Shown here: positions 1 through 9,120 of the stretch, in pieces
How positions within the stretch are numbered: the first letter of the stretch is position 1
Layout of the letters: the number at the start of each line of letters is the position of its first letter
Origin: Acidimicrobiia bacterium
GTDB lineage: Bacteria; Actinomycetota; Acidimicrobiia; IMCC26256; JAMXLJ01
Direction: 5' to 3'
Assembly (NCBI GenBank): GCA_035651955.1
Contig: DASRES010000090.1
Coordinates: 1-64,000, forward strand
DNA length: 64,000 nt
The notes under the pieces: model-generated
Database searches by the model: none
What the model saw: the letters and a program-made list of their open reading frames with translations, nothing else
What the model was told of the DNA's origin: nothing
Program-made: the position numbers and the translations under genes

Positions 1-141
1 GAGATGGTCATGCCCGGTGACAACACCGAGATGACCGTCGAGCTCATCGCCCCCATCGCCATGGAAGAAGGCCTCCGCTTCGCGATCCGCGAAGGCGGCC
101 GCACCGTCGGCGCCGGCCGCGTCACCAAGATCATCAAGTAG
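1..141 (+). CDS. tuf: Elongation factor Tu, C-terminal 46 residues (5' end outside window)
   Basis: The window opens inside this gene. The readable frame begins EMVMPGDN and ends [10 protein letters not shown] before TAG, the standard end of EF-Tu domain 3. EF-Tu is the GTPase that brings aminoacyl-tRNA to the ribosome. It stands 45 bp before rpsJ, so rpsJ probably belongs to the rpsL-rpsG-fusA-tuf transcript. Only the last tenth of the protein is visible, so GTPase motifs cannot be checked, but the terminal sequence is diagnostic. Confidence 0.95.
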   Translation, partial: EMVMPGDNTEMTVELIAPIAMEEGLRFAIREGGRTVGAGRVTKIIK

Positions 142-186
142 CCTCGGGCGCTCTGCTCACCTCGACGCGAACGGAACGCGGCTGTC

Positions 187-513
187 ATGCCTGACGCGAA
201 GGGCCAGAAGATCCGGATCCGGCTCAAGGCCTACGATCACGAGATCATCGACCAGTCGACCAAGAAGATCGTCGAGACGGTCGTGCGCACCCAGGCGAAG
301 GTGCGCGGCCCGGTGCCGTTGCCGACCGAGATCCACCGCTACTGCGTCGTGCGCGGCCCTCACGTCGACAAGGACTCGCGCGAGCACTTCGAGATGCGGA
401 TCCACAAGCGGCTGATCGACATCGTCGAACCGACGACGAAGACGGTCGAGTCGTTGCAGCGCCTCGACCTCCCGGCGGGCGTCGACATCGAGATCAAGCT
501 GCAACAGGTGTAG
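187..513 (+). CDS. rpsJ: 30S ribosomal protein S10
   Basis: S10, 108 residues, a 30S head protein and also the NusE antitermination partner. The body [15 protein letters not shown] and the [14 protein letters not shown] loop are typical; the N-terminal MPDAKGQ is slightly longer than in E. coli. It follows tuf by 45 bp. Unlike in most bacteria, rplC does not come next: an inverted lipase gene and about 1.5 kb lie between. The downstream side of rpsJ carries a hairpin directly after the stop codon. Confidence 0.98.
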   Translation: MPDAKGQKIRIRLKAYDHEIIDQSTKKIVETVVRTQAKVRGPVPLPTEIHRYCVVRGPHVDKDSREHFEMRIHKRLIDIVEPTTKTVESLQRLDLPAGVDIEIKLQQV

Positions 514-519
514 GGGCGC

Positions 520-553
520 GGCGGGAGCCTCTCGCTGCGCTCGGTCTCCCGCC
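520..553 (+). terminator. GC-rich hairpin right after rpsJ, possible terminator
   Basis: An 8-bp perfect stem, GGCGGGAG (520-527) with CTCCCGCC (546-553), encloses an 18-nt loop seven bases after the rpsJ stop codon. There is no T tract, so intrinsic termination is uncertain. Its place at the end of tuf-rpsJ and before a convergent gene fits a transcript end on both strands. The stem and its GAGCGCAGCGAG core (minus strand) resemble other intergenic elements in the window. Confidence 0.5.
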
Positions 554-643
554 TGCGCACGCAACCGGCCGGCGACCGACACTCCCGCCGCTTGGCGCGC
601 GTTACCTCGCCGGGTCGCGTTACGTCGGGTGACGGGTTCGGCG

Positions 644-1831
644 TCAGTGTCTGCAGTTGTTCACGGATGGCGCGCCTGACAAGCGTTGATCGAACCACTG
701 CGTGATCTGCGGTGTCGCGGTCGCGACCTCGGTGCCGTGGTTGGCTCCTGGTAGGTCGAGGCGTTGGGTGACCTGGCCCACGCTGCAGAGGCGTTGCATC
801 AGCGCGTCGACCCTGGGCTCGACGACGTAGGTGTCGGCGGTGCCCGAGACGAGGAGCAGCGGTGACGGGCTCGCGACGTGGCCGGGATCGTTGGCGAGGA
901 TGACCGAGCGGGCGGGCTCCTTGTCGAGCGGGAACACCCGGTAGAAGGAGTCGGCGGGGATCGGCACGAACGCGGCGGTGATCCGGTCGAGGCACCCGGT
1001 GTCGATGACGGCGTCGCGTGCCGCGACCTCGCTGCTCACGTAGTCGCGCGGCTTCACCTGCGGATGGTCGGCCGCGAGCCCGTAGAGCGCCATGACGCCG
1101 ACGATGCGGGGGACGATCTGGTCGGCCGGGCCGAAGGTGCCCGCGAGCTCGGCGGCCGGCGCGAGCGAGACCGTCCCGAGCAGGTGCAGCTCGGGCGCGT
1201 ACGACGCCGCGAGCTGGTTCGTGAAGAGCGCGGCGTGGCCACCCTGGGAATGGCCGATCGCGAGCCAACGCGTTCCTGCGTGCGAGCCGGGCAGCGCGCG
1301 GGCGGCGCGCACCGCGTCGATCACGCTGTGCGCCTCGTCGGGCCCGGAGAGGTACGGGTGGCGTTCGCCGGTCGGGCCGAGGCCGATGTAGTCGGTCGCG
1401 ACCGCCACGCCGCGTACGCCGAACGCCGGCGCGGGCGTTCCCGAGCGCGACGGCGCGCACGGCGACGCGAGTCCCGTCGTGCCGTGTGCCCACGACACCA
1501 CCGGCCACCCGCCGGCGGGTGCGGGGCCGGTCGGTACGGTGACGACGCCCGTGACGGCACGGTCGTGATGACGGACGTCGAGCGAGTGGTACATGACGCG
1601 GTATGTGCGCGCGCCCGAGCGCACGCCCAGGTCCTCGACGCGGATCAGCTGCCCGGGTAGCCCCCGCGGCAGCGGCTTCGGCACGCGGTAGAACGCGTCG
1701 AGCGGCCCCGTGAACGTCTCGGGCCGGGGCTGCTTCGCGCCGCTCTCCGCGCGCGCGGACCCTCCGCCGCTGCACGCCGCGGTGACGATGGCGAGCACCG
1801 CGACGACGGTCGCAACACGGGCGCGGGGCAT
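644..1831 (-). CDS. Secreted lipase-like alpha/beta hydrolase lipoprotein
   Basis: A 395-residue protein of the secretory lipase (LIP-type) alpha/beta hydrolase group. The start at 1831 follows GAGGAGG and gives a lipoprotein signal peptide, [20 protein letters not shown], so the mature protein probably begins at Cys20 and is membrane anchored. The nucleophile elbow GHSQGG puts the catalytic Ser at residue 195. A C-terminal VSGTADTYV and GANHGTE segment supplies the likely Asp and His. An upstream in-frame start at 1942 would bury the signal peptide and is rejected. The gene lies on the minus strand between rpsJ and rplC, where other bacteria have nothing. The natural ester substrate cannot be told. 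Confidence 0.85.
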   Translation of the reverse strand: MPRARVATVVAVLAIVTAACSGGGSARAESGAKQPRPETFTGPLDAFYRVPKPLPRGLPGQLIRVEDLGVRSGARTYRVMYHSLDVRHHDRAVTGVVTVPTGPAPAGGWPVVSWAHGTTGLASPCAPSRSGTPAPAFGVRGVAVATDYIGLGPTGERHPYLSGPDEAHSVIDAVRAARALPGSHAGTRWLAIGHSQGGHAALFTNQLAASYAPELHLLGTVSLAPAAELAGTFGPADQIVPRIVGVMALYGLAADHPQVKPRDYVSSEVAARDAVIDTGCLDRITAAFVPIPADSFYRVFPLDKEPARSVILANDPGHVASPSPLLLVSGTADTYVVEPRVDALMQRLCSVGQVTQRLDLPGANHGTEVATATPQITQWFDQRLSGAPSVNNCRH

Positions 1832-1897
1832 CGGTTCCTCCTCGACGGCGCGGCGGGTCGTCAGCCTGCCGCGTCCCGAACGACGGCGTCCGGGCGT

Positions 1898-1927
1898 TTC
1901 GCCTCGGGCCCCGGGATCCGTTAGGAT
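1898..1927 (+). promoter_or_regulatory. Possible promoter for the rplC operon
   Basis: TTCGCC (1898-1903) and TAGGAT (1922-1927) are separated by 18 bp and would start transcription near 1934, about 140 nt before rplC. Because the inverted lipase gene cuts rplC off from rpsJ, the large ribosomal run needs its own promoter in the 240-bp divergent gap 1832-2071. The hexamers only partly match the sigma-70 consensus. Confidence 0.4.
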
Positions 1928-1992
1928 CTCTGGGCTCACCAATCGACGTCTGCGCCTGCCGCGCTCGCGGGACAGCGCAGCACAACCGAACC

Positions 1993-2024
1993 ACGCTCCG
2001 CCGGGATCCTTCCCCGCGGAGCGT
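1993..2024 (+). promoter_or_regulatory. Leader hairpin upstream of rplC
   Basis: ACGCTCCGC (1993-2001) pairs perfectly with GCGGAGCGT (2016-2024). Inside it GGGA (2003-2006) pairs with TCCC (2011-2014) around a TCCT loop. It lies 47 bases before the rplC start, inside the predicted leader. S10 operon leaders in other bacteria bind L4 for feedback control; that this hairpin does so is only an inference from position. It lacks a T run, so a plain terminator is less likely. Confidence 0.5.
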
Positions 2025-2071
2025 TCGCGTGAGCACAGGCCTCACGCCGGCTCAGGGGAAAGACGCCTCTC

Positions 2072-2725
2072 ATGGCCACCAAAGGGATCCTCGGGCGCAA
2101 GCTGGGAATGACCCAGCTCTGGGACGCCGACAATCGGATCGTGCCCGTCACCGTCATCGCGGCGGGGCCGTGTCGCGTCGTGCAGCTCAAGACACCCGAG
2201 CGCGACGGGTACTCGGCGGTGCAGCTCGCGTTCGGCGAGGTGAAGGCACGCCGGTTGAACAAGCCCGAGCTCGGTCACCTGCGCAAGGCGGGCGTCGACC
2301 CGAGCCCGCACCTCGCGGAGCTGCGCGTCGACGACCTGTCCGCGTTCGAGGTCGGTCAGGTCGTGCGCGCGGATCTCTTCGGGGCCGGCGACCGTGTCGA
2401 CGTCACGGGCATCTCGAAGGGCAAGGGGTTCAGCGGCCCGATGAAGCGGCACAACTTCAAGGGCCAGGGCGCGTCGCACGGCAACCACAAGAAGCACCGC
2501 GCGCCCGGCTCGATCGGTGCGTGCGCGACACCGGCACGCGTGTTCAAGGGCACGCGGATGGCCGGGCAGTACGGCCACGAGCGGGTGACCACGCTCAACC
2601 TGCAGGTCGTGGAGGGTGACGCCGAGCGCGGCCTCCTGCTCGTCCGCGGCTCCGTCCCCGGTCCGACGGGCGGCCTCGTGTTCGTCCGCGACGCGGTGAA
2701 GCGCGCGAACGCGGGAGCGCAGTGA
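2072..2725 (+). CDS. rplC: 50S ribosomal protein L3
   Basis: L3, 217 residues, binds near the 3' end of 23S rRNA and starts 50S assembly. The N-terminus [17 protein letters not shown] and the [18 protein letters not shown] region are family signatures. It is the first gene of the long ribosomal run here and overlaps rplD by one base (TGATG). A 130-nt leader with a hairpin precedes it. Length is normal. Confidence 0.98.
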   Translation: MATKGILGRKLGMTQLWDADNRIVPVTVIAAGPCRVVQLKTPERDGYSAVQLAFGEVKARRLNKPELGHLRKAGVDPSPHLAELRVDDLSAFEVGQVVRADLFGAGDRVDVTGISKGKGFSGPMKRHNFKGQGASHGNHKKHRAPGSIGACATPARVFKGTRMAGQYGHERVTTLNLQVVEGDAERGLLLVRGSVPGPTGGLVFVRDAVKRANAGAQ

Positions 2726-3411
2726 TGGCGACCATCACGGTGAAGCAGGCGACCGGCGACGATGCCGGCACGGTCGACGTCCCCGACGCGCTGTTCGGCA
2801 TCGAGCCGAACGTCGCCGTCATGCACCAGGTCGTCACCGCGCAGCTCGCGGCCGCGCGCTCCGGCACGCACAGCACGCGCACGCGCGCCGAGGTGGCGGG
2901 CGGTGGCTCGAAGCCGTGGCGGCAGAAGGGCACCGGCCGGGCACGGCAGGGATCGATCCGCGCGCCGCACTGGCGCGGCGGTGGCATCGCGCACGGCCCG
3001 AAGCCGCGTGACTACCGGCAGCGGACGCCCAAGAAGATGATCCGGCTCGCGTTGTGCTCCGCGCTGTCCGACCGCGCCGCCGACGGGCGCATCACGGTCG
3101 TCGACGAGTGGGGGATCGACGCGCCGCGCACGAAGGATGCTGTTCGCGTGCTCGAGGCGCTCGGCCTGCGCGGCGGCGATGGCCGCGAGGAGCGTGTCCT
3201 GCTCGTGCTCGCTCGGCACGAGGAGGCGGCGTGGAAGTCGTTCCGCAACCTCGGCGAGCGCGTGGCGATCGTGCTGCCCGAGGAGCTGAACACCTACGAC
3301 GTCCTCGTGAGTGACCGGCTCGTCTTCAGCCGGGCGACGCTCGACACGACGGTCGCGCGGCTGTCCGGTCGGGCAGAGGACGCGACGAACGACCCGGAGG
3401 ACGCGGAATGA
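2725..3411 (+). CDS. rplD: 50S ribosomal protein L4
   Basis: L4, 228 residues, lines the exit tunnel and in enterobacteria also represses its own operon. The conserved loop [19 protein letters not shown] and GPKPRDY are present. ATG 2725 was chosen over GTG 2722 because it overlaps the rplC stop by one base. The C-terminus ends in an acidic tail ([15 protein letters not shown]) and overlaps rplW by ATGA. Confidence 0.98.
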   Translation: MATITVKQATGDDAGTVDVPDALFGIEPNVAVMHQVVTAQLAAARSGTHSTRTRAEVAGGGSKPWRQKGTGRARQGSIRAPHWRGGGIAHGPKPRDYRQRTPKKMIRLALCSALSDRAADGRITVVDEWGIDAPRTKDAVRVLEALGLRGGDGREERVLLVLARHEEAAWKSFRNLGERVAIVLPEELNTYDVLVSDRLVFSRATLDTTVARLSGRAEDATNDPEDAE

Positions 3412-3704
3412 ACGGCCGCGACCCGCGCAACGTGATCATCCGGCCCGTCGTGTCGGAGAAGTCGTACGCGGCGTACGACGAGAACGTCTACACGTTCCTC
3501 GTCGCGCCCGACGCCAACAAGATCGAGATCAAGCAGGCGGTCGAGTCCATCTTCGGCGTCCATGTCACGAACGTGAACACCATGAACCGGGCCGGGAAGC
3601 GCAAGCGCAACCGGCGCACCGGGACGTGGGGGAAGCGCCCCGATCAGAAGCGTGCCGTCGTGTCGCTCGCCCCGGGCGACCGGATCGAGATCTTCGGGAG
3701 CTGA
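3408..3704 (+). CDS. rplW: 50S ribosomal protein L23
   Basis: L23, 98 residues, sits at the tunnel exit and docks SRP and trigger factor. It begins [20 protein letters not shown] and contains [15 protein letters not shown], both characteristic. Its ATG overlaps the rplD stop (ATGA), showing translational coupling, and rplB follows after 2 bp. Length is typical. Confidence 0.98.
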   Translation: MNGRDPRNVIIRPVVSEKSYAAYDENVYTFLVAPDANKIEIKQAVESIFGVHVTNVNTMNRAGKRKRNRRTGTWGKRPDQKRAVVSLAPGDRIEIFGS

Positions 3705-3706
3705 CG

Positions 3707-4543
3707 ATGCCGATCCGCAAGCGCAAGCCGACGAGCGCGGGACGCCGCTTCCAGACCGTGTCGGACTTCGCCGAGGTCACGAAGGACCGTCCGGAGAAGT
3801 CGCTCACGAAGCCGAAGCCGAAGACGGGCGGCCGCAACGGATACGGGCGGATGACGTCGCGCCACCGCGGCGGTGGGCACAAGCAGCGCTACCGCGTCGT
3901 CGACTTCCGTCGCGACAAGGACGGCGTGCCGGCGAAGGTCGCGGCGATCGAGTACGACCCCAACCGCAACGCGCGCATCGCGCTGCTGCACTACCGCGAC
4001 GGCGAGAAGCGCTACATCCTCGCTCCCGCGCAGGTCGCCGTCGGCGACATGTTGCAGAGCGGTCAGGGGTCGGAGATCCGGCCCGGCAACGCGATGCCGT
4101 TGCGCTACATCCCGGTCGGCACGACGGTCCACAACGTCGAGCTGAAGCCGGGCGCCGGTGGCAAGCTCGCGCGCGGCGCGGGCGCGTCCGTCCAGCTCGT
4201 CGCGAAGGAAGGTCAGTTCGCGACGCTGCGACTCCCGTCGACGGAGATGCGGCGTGTCCCGATCGACTGCCGCGCGACGATCGGACAGGTCGGCAACACC
4301 GAGGCCGCGCTCGTCTCCGTCGGCAAGGCCGGCCGGGCGCGGTGGAAGGGCAAGCGCCCGCACGTGCGCGGTGTCGCGATGAACCCGGTCGACCACCCGC
4401 TCGGTGGCGGCGAGGGGAAGAGCTCGGGCGGCCGGCACCCCGTATCCCCGTGGGGCAAGCCCGAAGGGCGGACGCGCCGTCGGGGCAAGCCGTCGGACAA
4501 GTTGATCGTGCGTCGTCGTCGTGGTCGCGGCGCTCGGAGGTAG
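3707..4543 (+). CDS. rplB: 50S ribosomal protein L2
   Basis: L2, 278 residues, a primary 23S rRNA binder needed for peptidyl transferase assembly and subunit joining. The start [15 protein letters not shown] and the C-terminal [18 protein letters not shown] motif, with the universally conserved histidine, are present. The start at 3707 lies 2 bp after rplW. Nothing is unusual in length or composition. Confidence 0.98.
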   Translation: MPIRKRKPTSAGRRFQTVSDFAEVTKDRPEKSLTKPKPKTGGRNGYGRMTSRHRGGGHKQRYRVVDFRRDKDGVPAKVAAIEYDPNRNARIALLHYRDGEKRYILAPAQVAVGDMLQSGQGSEIRPGNAMPLRYIPVGTTVHNVELKPGAGGKLARGAGASVQLVAKEGQFATLRLPSTEMRRVPIDCRATIGQVGNTEAALVSVGKAGRARWKGKRPHVRGVAMNPVDHPLGGGEGKSSGGRHPVSPWGKPEGRTRRRGKPSDKLIVRRRRGRGARR

Positions 4544-4546
4544 TCG

Positions 4547-4825
4547 ATGCCGCGCAGTCTGAAGAAGGGTCCGTTCGTCGACGAGCACCTGCGCGTGAAG
4601 GTCGAGCGGATGAACGCCAGCGGCGAGCGTCGCGTCATCAAGACGTGGTCGCGCCGTTCGACCATCACGCCCGAGATGGTCGGCCACACGCTCGCGGTGC
4701 ACGACGGCCGCAAGCATGTCCCCGTCTACGTGACCGAGGCGATGGTCGGCCACAAGCTCGGCGAGTTCGCGCCGACGCGCACGTTCCGGTACCACGCCGG
4801 CCAAGAGCGCTCGAGCCGGCGATGA
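4547..4825 (+). CDS. rpsS: 30S ribosomal protein S19
   Basis: S19, 92 residues, works with S13 in the 30S head at the A-site finger. [12 protein letters not shown], the [16 protein letters not shown] segment and [16 protein letters not shown] mark the family. It follows rplB after 3 bp in the standard order of the S10 operon. Confidence 0.98.
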   Translation: MPRSLKKGPFVDEHLRVKVERMNASGERRVIKTWSRRSTITPEMVGHTLAVHDGRKHVPVYVTEAMVGHKLGEFAPTRTFRYHAGQERSSRR

Positions 4826-4837
4826 GGGGTGTCGACG

Positions 4838-5530
4838 GTGCCTGAGACACGCGCAACACTCCGCTACTCCCCGACGTCGCCGTACAAGGTGCGCGCCGTC
4901 CTCGACCTGATCCGCGGCGTCGAGGTGGGCGAGGCGCGCCAGCAGCTGCAGCTGTGCGGGCGTGACGCGGCCGACGAGGTGCTGAAGCTCCTCGACTCCG
5001 CGATCGCCAACGCGGAGGAGAACGACCACCTGCCTGCCGACGAGCTGTACGTGTCGCGAGCGTGGGCCGATGAGGGGCCGACACAGAAGCGCTGGCGGCC
5101 ACGAGCGCGCGGTCGCGGGACGCGCATCCGCAAGCGGACGAGCCACGTCACCGTCGTCGTCGCGCGCTACAGCGACGAGCAGCTGCAGGAGCGCGCGCGT
5201 CGCGATGCCGCGTCGGGTCGTGTGCCGGACCGTCGCCGTCGCGTGCAGCGCCGCCGCCGTCCGCAGCGCGAGGCCGCGGCGACCGAGGAGGTCGAGACCA
5301 CGGAGGCGACCGAGGGCGTCGAGACCCCGGTCGAGGAGACCCCGGTCGGCGAGACGCCAGAGACCGGCAGCGACGAGACCCGCAGCGATGAGACCGGCAG
5401 CGACGAGACCGGCAGCGACGAGACGGGCACGGAGGAGACCGGCGCCGAGGAGAGCGAGCAGCTCGAGGCGGTCGGGGACGCCGAGACCGAGGCGGGCGCG
5501 TCCGCAGACGAGACGGAAGAAGAGGCGTAG
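4838..5530 (+). CDS. rplV: 50S ribosomal protein L22 with long acidic C-terminal tail
   Basis: L22 lines the peptide exit tunnel, where its beta hairpin touches macrolide sites. Residues 1-110 are standard ([15 protein letters not shown] and the [22 protein letters not shown] hairpin end, split here by function). The protein then runs on to 230 residues, twice the usual 110-115. The extra part has a basic stretch and then an acidic low-complexity tail rich in Glu, Thr and Asp, with DETGS repeats from a 15-bp DNA repeat. GTG 4838 is preferred because GAGGGG lies 8 bp ahead; GTG 4829 would overlap that site. The tail is probably disordered, and its function is unknown. Confidence 0.95.
   Translation: MPETRATLRYSPTSPYKVRAVLDLIRGVEVGEARQQLQLCGRDAADEVLKLLDSAIANAEENDHLPADELYVSRAWADEGPTQKRWRPRARGRGTRIRKRTSHVTVVVARYSDEQLQERARRDAASGRVPDRRRRVQRRRRPQREAAATEEVETTEATEGVETPVEETPVGETPETGSDETRSDETGSDETGSDETGTEETGAEESEQLEAVGDAETEAGASADETEEEA
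5366..5440 (+). repeat. 15-bp tandem repeat (five units) inside rplV
   Basis: Five consecutive 15-bp units start at 5366, 5381, 5396, 5411 and 5426 with consensus GGCAGCGACGAGACC. They encode GSDET, with variants RSDET and GTEET. The units are in frame, so changes in copy number would lengthen or shorten the L22 tail without frameshift. Confidence 0.9.
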
Positions 5531-5532
5531 CC

Positions 5533-6462
5533 ATGGGTCAGAAGGTCAACCCGTACGGCTTCCGTCTCGGCGTGACGACCGACTGGAAGTCGCGGTGGTT
5601 CGCCGAGGACGAGGCCTACACCGACGCGCTCGTCGAGGACTGGAAGGTCCGCGACTACCTGCGCAAGCAGTTGGAGCGCGCGGCAGTGAGCCGGATCGAG
5701 ATCGAGCGCACGCGCGACCGGTTGCGCGTCGATCTGTACACCGCGCGGCCGGGCATCGTCATCGGCCGGCGCGGCGCCGAGGCCGACCGGCTGCGCGCCG
5801 GTCTGCTGAAGATCACCGGCAATCCCAAGATCCAGCTGAACATCCAGGAGATCAAGCAGCCCGAGCTCGATGCCAACCTCATCGCGCAGGGCGTCGCCGA
5901 TCAGCTCGCCGGTCGTGTCTCGTTCCGGCGGGCGATGAAGCGCGCCGTGCAGACGGCGATGAAGGCCGGCGCGCAGGGGATCCGCGTGCAGTGCAGCGGT
6001 CGGCTCGGCGGGGCGGAGATGTCGCGAAAGGAGTGGTACCGCGAGGGTCGCGTTCCGCTCCACACGCTGCGCGCCGACATCGACTACGGCCAGGCCGAGG
6101 CGCGTACGACGTTCGGCCGCATCGGCGTGAAGGTGTGGATCTACAAGGGCGACATCCTCCCGTACAAGTCCGCGGCCGAGGAGAAGATCTCGCGCGAGGC
6201 GGCGATGGCCGTCGGCGAGACGTCCGGTCAAGGACCCGGCCGGCGGGTCGTGAGCGCGGGCGGGGGACGCCGTCGTGCTGCGGCCGCGCAGGCACAACCC
6301 GCCGAGGGTGGCGCGCCCGAGGAGGGCGCGGCCGACGAGACCGCCGCCCTCGTGAAGGAGGCGGACCCCGAGCTCGAACGGCTCCTCGCCGAGGAGGAGG
6401 AGATCGAGCGCCGCACGCGCCAGCACCACGAGACCCCGCACTTCAGGGGAGACGAAGACTGA
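5533..6462 (+). CDS. rpsC: 30S ribosomal protein S3 with extended C-terminus
   Basis: S3, 309 residues, shapes the mRNA entry channel. [13 protein letters not shown], the KH domain with [15 protein letters not shown], and the C-terminal domain RMGGAEMSR-like [14 protein letters not shown] are present. About 80 extra residues follow the usual end near YKSAAEEK; they are Ala/Glu rich and charged, ending FRGDED. Extensions on S3 are known in actinobacteria, but this one is on the long side. It starts 2 bp after rplV, whose tail is also acidic. Confidence 0.97.
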   Translation: MGQKVNPYGFRLGVTTDWKSRWFAEDEAYTDALVEDWKVRDYLRKQLERAAVSRIEIERTRDRLRVDLYTARPGIVIGRRGAEADRLRAGLLKITGNPKIQLNIQEIKQPELDANLIAQGVADQLAGRVSFRRAMKRAVQTAMKAGAQGIRVQCSGRLGGAEMSRKEWYREGRVPLHTLRADIDYGQAEARTTFGRIGVKVWIYKGDILPYKSAAEEKISREAAMAVGETSGQGPGRRVVSAGGGRRRAAAAQAQPAEGGAPEEGAADETAALVKEADPELERLLAEEEEIERRTRQHHETPHFRGDED

Positions 6463-6577
6463 CCATGTTCTCTGCCGCGCTCGCAAGCTCGCCGCGACGG
6501 GCGACCAACGGCACGGCCCGGCGGCCGGGAGACCCGTCCGCCTGTCGGTCGTGCCTCTAGCACGGAGATTCGTTCTG

Positions 6578-6994
6578 ATGTTGATGCCGCGGAAGGTTCG
6601 TCATCGGAAGGTGCAGCGGGGCCGCATGGACGGCGCCGCCAAGGGCGGCACGCGCGTCAACTTCGGCGACTACGGCATCCAGGCCCTCGAGCCGGGCTGG
6701 ATCACCAACCGCCAGATCGAGGCCGCTCGTATCGCGATGACCCGCTACATCAAGCGCGGCGGGAAGGTGTGGATCAACATCTTCCCGGACAAGCCCGTCA
6801 CGCAGAAGCCGGCCGAGACGCGCATGGGGTCGGGGAAGGGCAACCCCGAGCACTGGGTCGCGGTCGTGAAGCCGGGACGCGTCATGTTCGAGCTGTCCGG
6901 TGTCCCCGAGAACACGGCGCGCGAGGCGATGCGGCTCGCGATGCACAAGCTCCCGATCAAGTCGCGCTTCGTGCTGCGCCACGAAGAGGTGTAG
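6578..6994 (+). CDS. rplP: 50S ribosomal protein L16
   Basis: L16, 138 residues, organises the A-site tRNA pocket of the 50S subunit. The protein starts [19 protein letters not shown], the family N-terminus, which fixes the start at 6578 behind GGAG; an earlier in-frame ATG at 6551 adds unrelated residues. [13 protein letters not shown] and [10 protein letters not shown] are conserved. A 115-bp gap with GC-rich inverted sequence separates it from rpsC, unusual inside this operon. Confidence 0.97.
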   Translation: MLMPRKVRHRKVQRGRMDGAAKGGTRVNFGDYGIQALEPGWITNRQIEAARIAMTRYIKRGGKVWINIFPDKPVTQKPAETRMGSGKGNPEHWVAVVKPGRVMFELSGVPENTAREAMRLAMHKLPIKSRFVLRHEEV

Positions 6995-6996
6995 CG

Positions 6997-7218
6997 ATGG
7001 CGAAGGCGAAAGAGCTGCGCGAGCTGAACGACGACGCGTTGCTCGCGCGTCTCGCCGAGGCGCGCGAAGAGCACTTCAACCTCCGGTTCCAGAACGCGAC
7101 GGGTCAGCTCGACAACACCTCGCGGCTGCGCGAGGTGCGGCGCGACATCGCGCGGCTGCTGACGTTCCTGCGCGCGCGAGAGATCGAGGCCGCCGAGGCC
7201 GAGCAGGGCGAGGAGTAG
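6997..7218 (+). CDS. rpmC: 50S ribosomal protein L29
   Basis: L29, 73 residues, a small helical protein at the tunnel exit next to L23. [19 protein letters not shown] and the [14 protein letters not shown] core are typical. A short acidic C-terminal end ([10 protein letters not shown]) is added. It follows rplP by 2 bp and precedes rpsQ by 3 bp. Confidence 0.97.
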   Translation: MAKAKELRELNDDALLARLAEAREEHFNLRFQNATGQLDNTSRLREVRRDIARLLTFLRAREIEAAEAEQGEE

Positions 7219-7221
7219 GCG

Positions 7222-7503
7222 ATGGCCGACGACACCACGCAGGCGGAGACGCGCGCCAACGGACGCAAGGTCCGTGAAGGCCTCGTCGTTTCCACCAAGA
7301 TGGACAAGACGCTCGTCGTCGCGGTCGTCGACCGTGTGCAGCACCGGCGCTACCGCAAGACCGTGCAGCGCACGCGGAAGCTGTACGTCCACGACGAGAC
7401 GAATGACGCGCGCCAGGGCGACCGGGTCCGTGTCGCGGAGACGCGTCCGCTGTCGCGCACGAAGCGCTGGCGCCTCGTCGAGGTCCTCGAGCGGGCGCGG
7501 TAG
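7222..7503 (+). CDS. rpsQ: 30S ribosomal protein S17
   Basis: S17, 93 residues, a primary 16S rRNA binding OB-fold protein. After a short variable N-terminus it shows [19 protein letters not shown] and [16 protein letters not shown], both diagnostic. It closes the rplP-rpmC-rpsQ block. A 136-bp repeat-like spacer follows before rplN, where many genomes have only a few bases. Confidence 0.97.
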   Translation: MADDTTQAETRANGRKVREGLVVSTKMDKTLVVAVVDRVQHRRYRKTVQRTRKLYVHDETNDARQGDRVRVAETRPLSRTKRWRLVEVLERAR

Positions 7504-7639
7504 ATGGAGCGCAGCGTTCACACCGTGCGGTGCCCGAAGCGAGCGGCAGCGAGCGCAGGGCACTCGCCAGCGAGCGATGGATACGCGTCGAGCAAGGCGA
7601 ACACCGGAGCCCTGCAGTGACTGAGCGAGCGAGAAGACA
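7504..7639 (+). repeat. GCGAGCG-rich intergenic element between rpsQ and rplN
   Basis: This 136-bp spacer has no credible gene. It contains the 15-mer GCGAGCGGCAGCGAG, which differs by one base from GCGAGCGGAAGCGAG in the tandem repeat at 37428-37581. GTGCCC (7530-7535) can pair with GGGCAC (7558-7563) to fold the core into a stem-loop. Related GC-rich sequence lies at 9526-9601 and, inverted, at 520-553. It may be an mRNA processing or stability element; nothing shows this directly. Confidence 0.5.
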
Positions 7640-8008
7640 TTGATCCAGCAGGAGTCACGACTCAAGGTGGCCGACAACTCCGGGGCCAAGGAGGTGCTCT
7701 GCATCAAGGTCCTCGGGGGAACCCGCCGCCGCTACGCAGGCATCGGCGACGTGTTCGTCGCGACCGTGAAGGACGCCGTCCCGGGGGCCGCGGTCAAGAA
7801 GGGCGACGTCGTGAAGTGCGTCGTCGTGCGAACGAAGAAGGAGAAGCGTCGCGCGGACGGCAGCTACATCCGCTTCGACGAGAACGCAGCCGTCCTCATC
7901 AACGACCAGATGCAACCGCGCGGGACGCGCATCTTCGGACCGGTCGGGCGCGAGCTGCGCGACCGCCGGTTCATGCGCATCGTCTCGCTCGCACCGGAGG
8001 TGCTCTAA
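7640..8008 (+). CDS. rplN: 50S ribosomal protein L14
   Basis: L14, 122 residues, lies at the subunit interface and contacts 16S helix 14. [21 protein letters not shown] and [14 protein letters not shown] are conserved. The start must be TTG at 7640, since the family begins with the Met-Ile-Gln-Gln of this position and no ATG or GTG lies nearby. It opens the spc-like part of the operon after the repeat-like spacer. Confidence 0.97.
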   Translation: MIQQESRLKVADNSGAKEVLCIKVLGGTRRRYAGIGDVFVATVKDAVPGAAVKKGDVVKCVVVRTKKEKRRADGSYIRFDENAAVLINDQMQPRGTRIFGPVGRELRDRRFMRIVSLAPEVL

Positions 8009-8010
8009 CC

Positions 8011-8334
8011 GTGAAGAGCACGGCGAAGCTGAAGATCCACAAGGGTGACCGGGTCCGCGTGTTGAAGGGCAAGGACATCGGCAAGGAGGGCGAGGTCACC
8101 CGCGTCCTGCCGGACCACCGCCGCGTCATCGTCGAGGGCGTGAACATCGCCAAGCGTCACCAGCGCGCGACGCGGGCGACGATGCAGGGCGGGATCATCG
8201 ACAAGGACATGCCGATCGACATCTCGAACGTCGCACTCGTGTGCTCGTCGTGCGGTCCGACCCGAGTCGGGTACCGCGTCGACGACGAGGGCAACAAGGT
8301 CCGCGTGTGCAGGAAGTGCGGAGGTGACGTCTGA
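8011..8334 (+). CDS. rplX: 50S ribosomal protein L24, zinc-cysteine form
   Basis: L24, 107 residues, an early assembly protein with a KOW motif ([20 protein letters not shown]). GTG 8011 follows the rplN stop by 2 bp. The C-terminus carries two CxxC pairs, Cys78/Cys81 and Cys100/Cys103, which fit a zinc ribbon seen in some L24 proteins. The stop overlaps the rplE start by one base. Confidence 0.97.
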   Translation: MKSTAKLKIHKGDRVRVLKGKDIGKEGEVTRVLPDHRRVIVEGVNIAKRHQRATRATMQGGIIDKDMPIDISNVALVCSSCGPTRVGYRVDDEGNKVRVCRKCGGDV

Positions 8335-8918
8335 TGGCCGCGCCCGCACCGGCGCGCCCCGTGCCGCGGCTCAAGACGCGCTACCTCGAGGAGCTGCGTG
8401 GGCAGCTGCAGTCCGAGCTGTCGCTCGGGAACGTCATGCAGGTGCCGCGGCTCGAGAAGATCGTCGTGAACTGCGGCGTGGGTCGCGCCACCCAGCAGTC
8501 GTCGCTCCTCGACGGCGCGATCAACGACCTCACCGTCATCACCGGGCAGAAACCGGCGGTAACTCGCGCGAAGAAGTCCATCGCGGGGTTCAAGCTCCGC
8601 GAAGGCAACGCGATCGGCGTGAAGGTCACGATGCGCGGCGACCGGATGTGGGAGTTCTACGACCGACTCGTGAGCGTCGCGATCCCCCGCATCCGTGACT
8701 TCCGCGGGATGAACCCCGACTCGTTCGACGGGCGGGGCAACTACACGTTCGGCATCACCGAGCAGCTGATCTTCCCGGAGATCGACTACGACAAGATCGA
8801 CACCGTGCGCGGCATGGACGTCACGATCGTGACGACCGGGCGCACGGACGACGAGGGCCGCGCGCTGCTCCGGGCGCTCGGCTTCCCGTTCCGCCGTCCC
8901 GGCCAGACGCAGGGGTAG
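8334..8918 (+). CDS. rplE: 50S ribosomal protein L5
   Basis: L5, 194 residues, binds 5S rRNA and forms an intersubunit bridge with S13. [34 protein letters not shown] and [17 protein letters not shown] are family blocks. It overlaps rplX by one base (TGATG). The N-terminal [14 protein letters not shown] is a little longer than usual. Confidence 0.98.
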   Translation: MAAPAPARPVPRLKTRYLEELRGQLQSELSLGNVMQVPRLEKIVVNCGVGRATQQSSLLDGAINDLTVITGQKPAVTRAKKSIAGFKLREGNAIGVKVTMRGDRMWEFYDRLVSVAIPRIRDFRGMNPDSFDGRGNYTFGITEQLIFPEIDYDKIDTVRGMDVTIVTTGRTDDEGRALLRALGFPFRRPGQTQG

Positions 8919-8922
8919 TGCA

Positions 8923-9108
8923 TTGGCGAAGAAGGCATTGATCGAGAAGCAGCGGCGCGCACCGAAGTTCAAGGTGCGCTCGTACACGCGGTGTCGCCGC
9001 TGCGGCCGATCGCGCTCCGTCTACCGGAAGTTCGGCCTGTGCCGGATCTGCCTGCGCGAGCTCGCGCACCTCGGCGAGGTCCCCGGTGTCACCAAGGCGT
9101 CGTGGTGA
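8923..9108 (+). CDS. rpsN: 30S ribosomal protein S14, type Z (zinc)
   Basis: The short S14 of 61 residues, with Cys24, Cys27, Cys40 and Cys43 as zinc ligands, so the zinc-dependent type rather than the long zinc-free type. TTG 8923 is the only start that gives the usual [13 protein letters not shown]-terminus. It stands 4 bp after rplE and 12 bp before rpsH. Confidence 0.97.
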   Translation: MAKKALIEKQRRAPKFKVRSYTRCRRCGRSRSVYRKFGLCRICLRELAHLGEVPGVTKASW

Positions 9109-9120
9109 GGGGGTGAGGCG

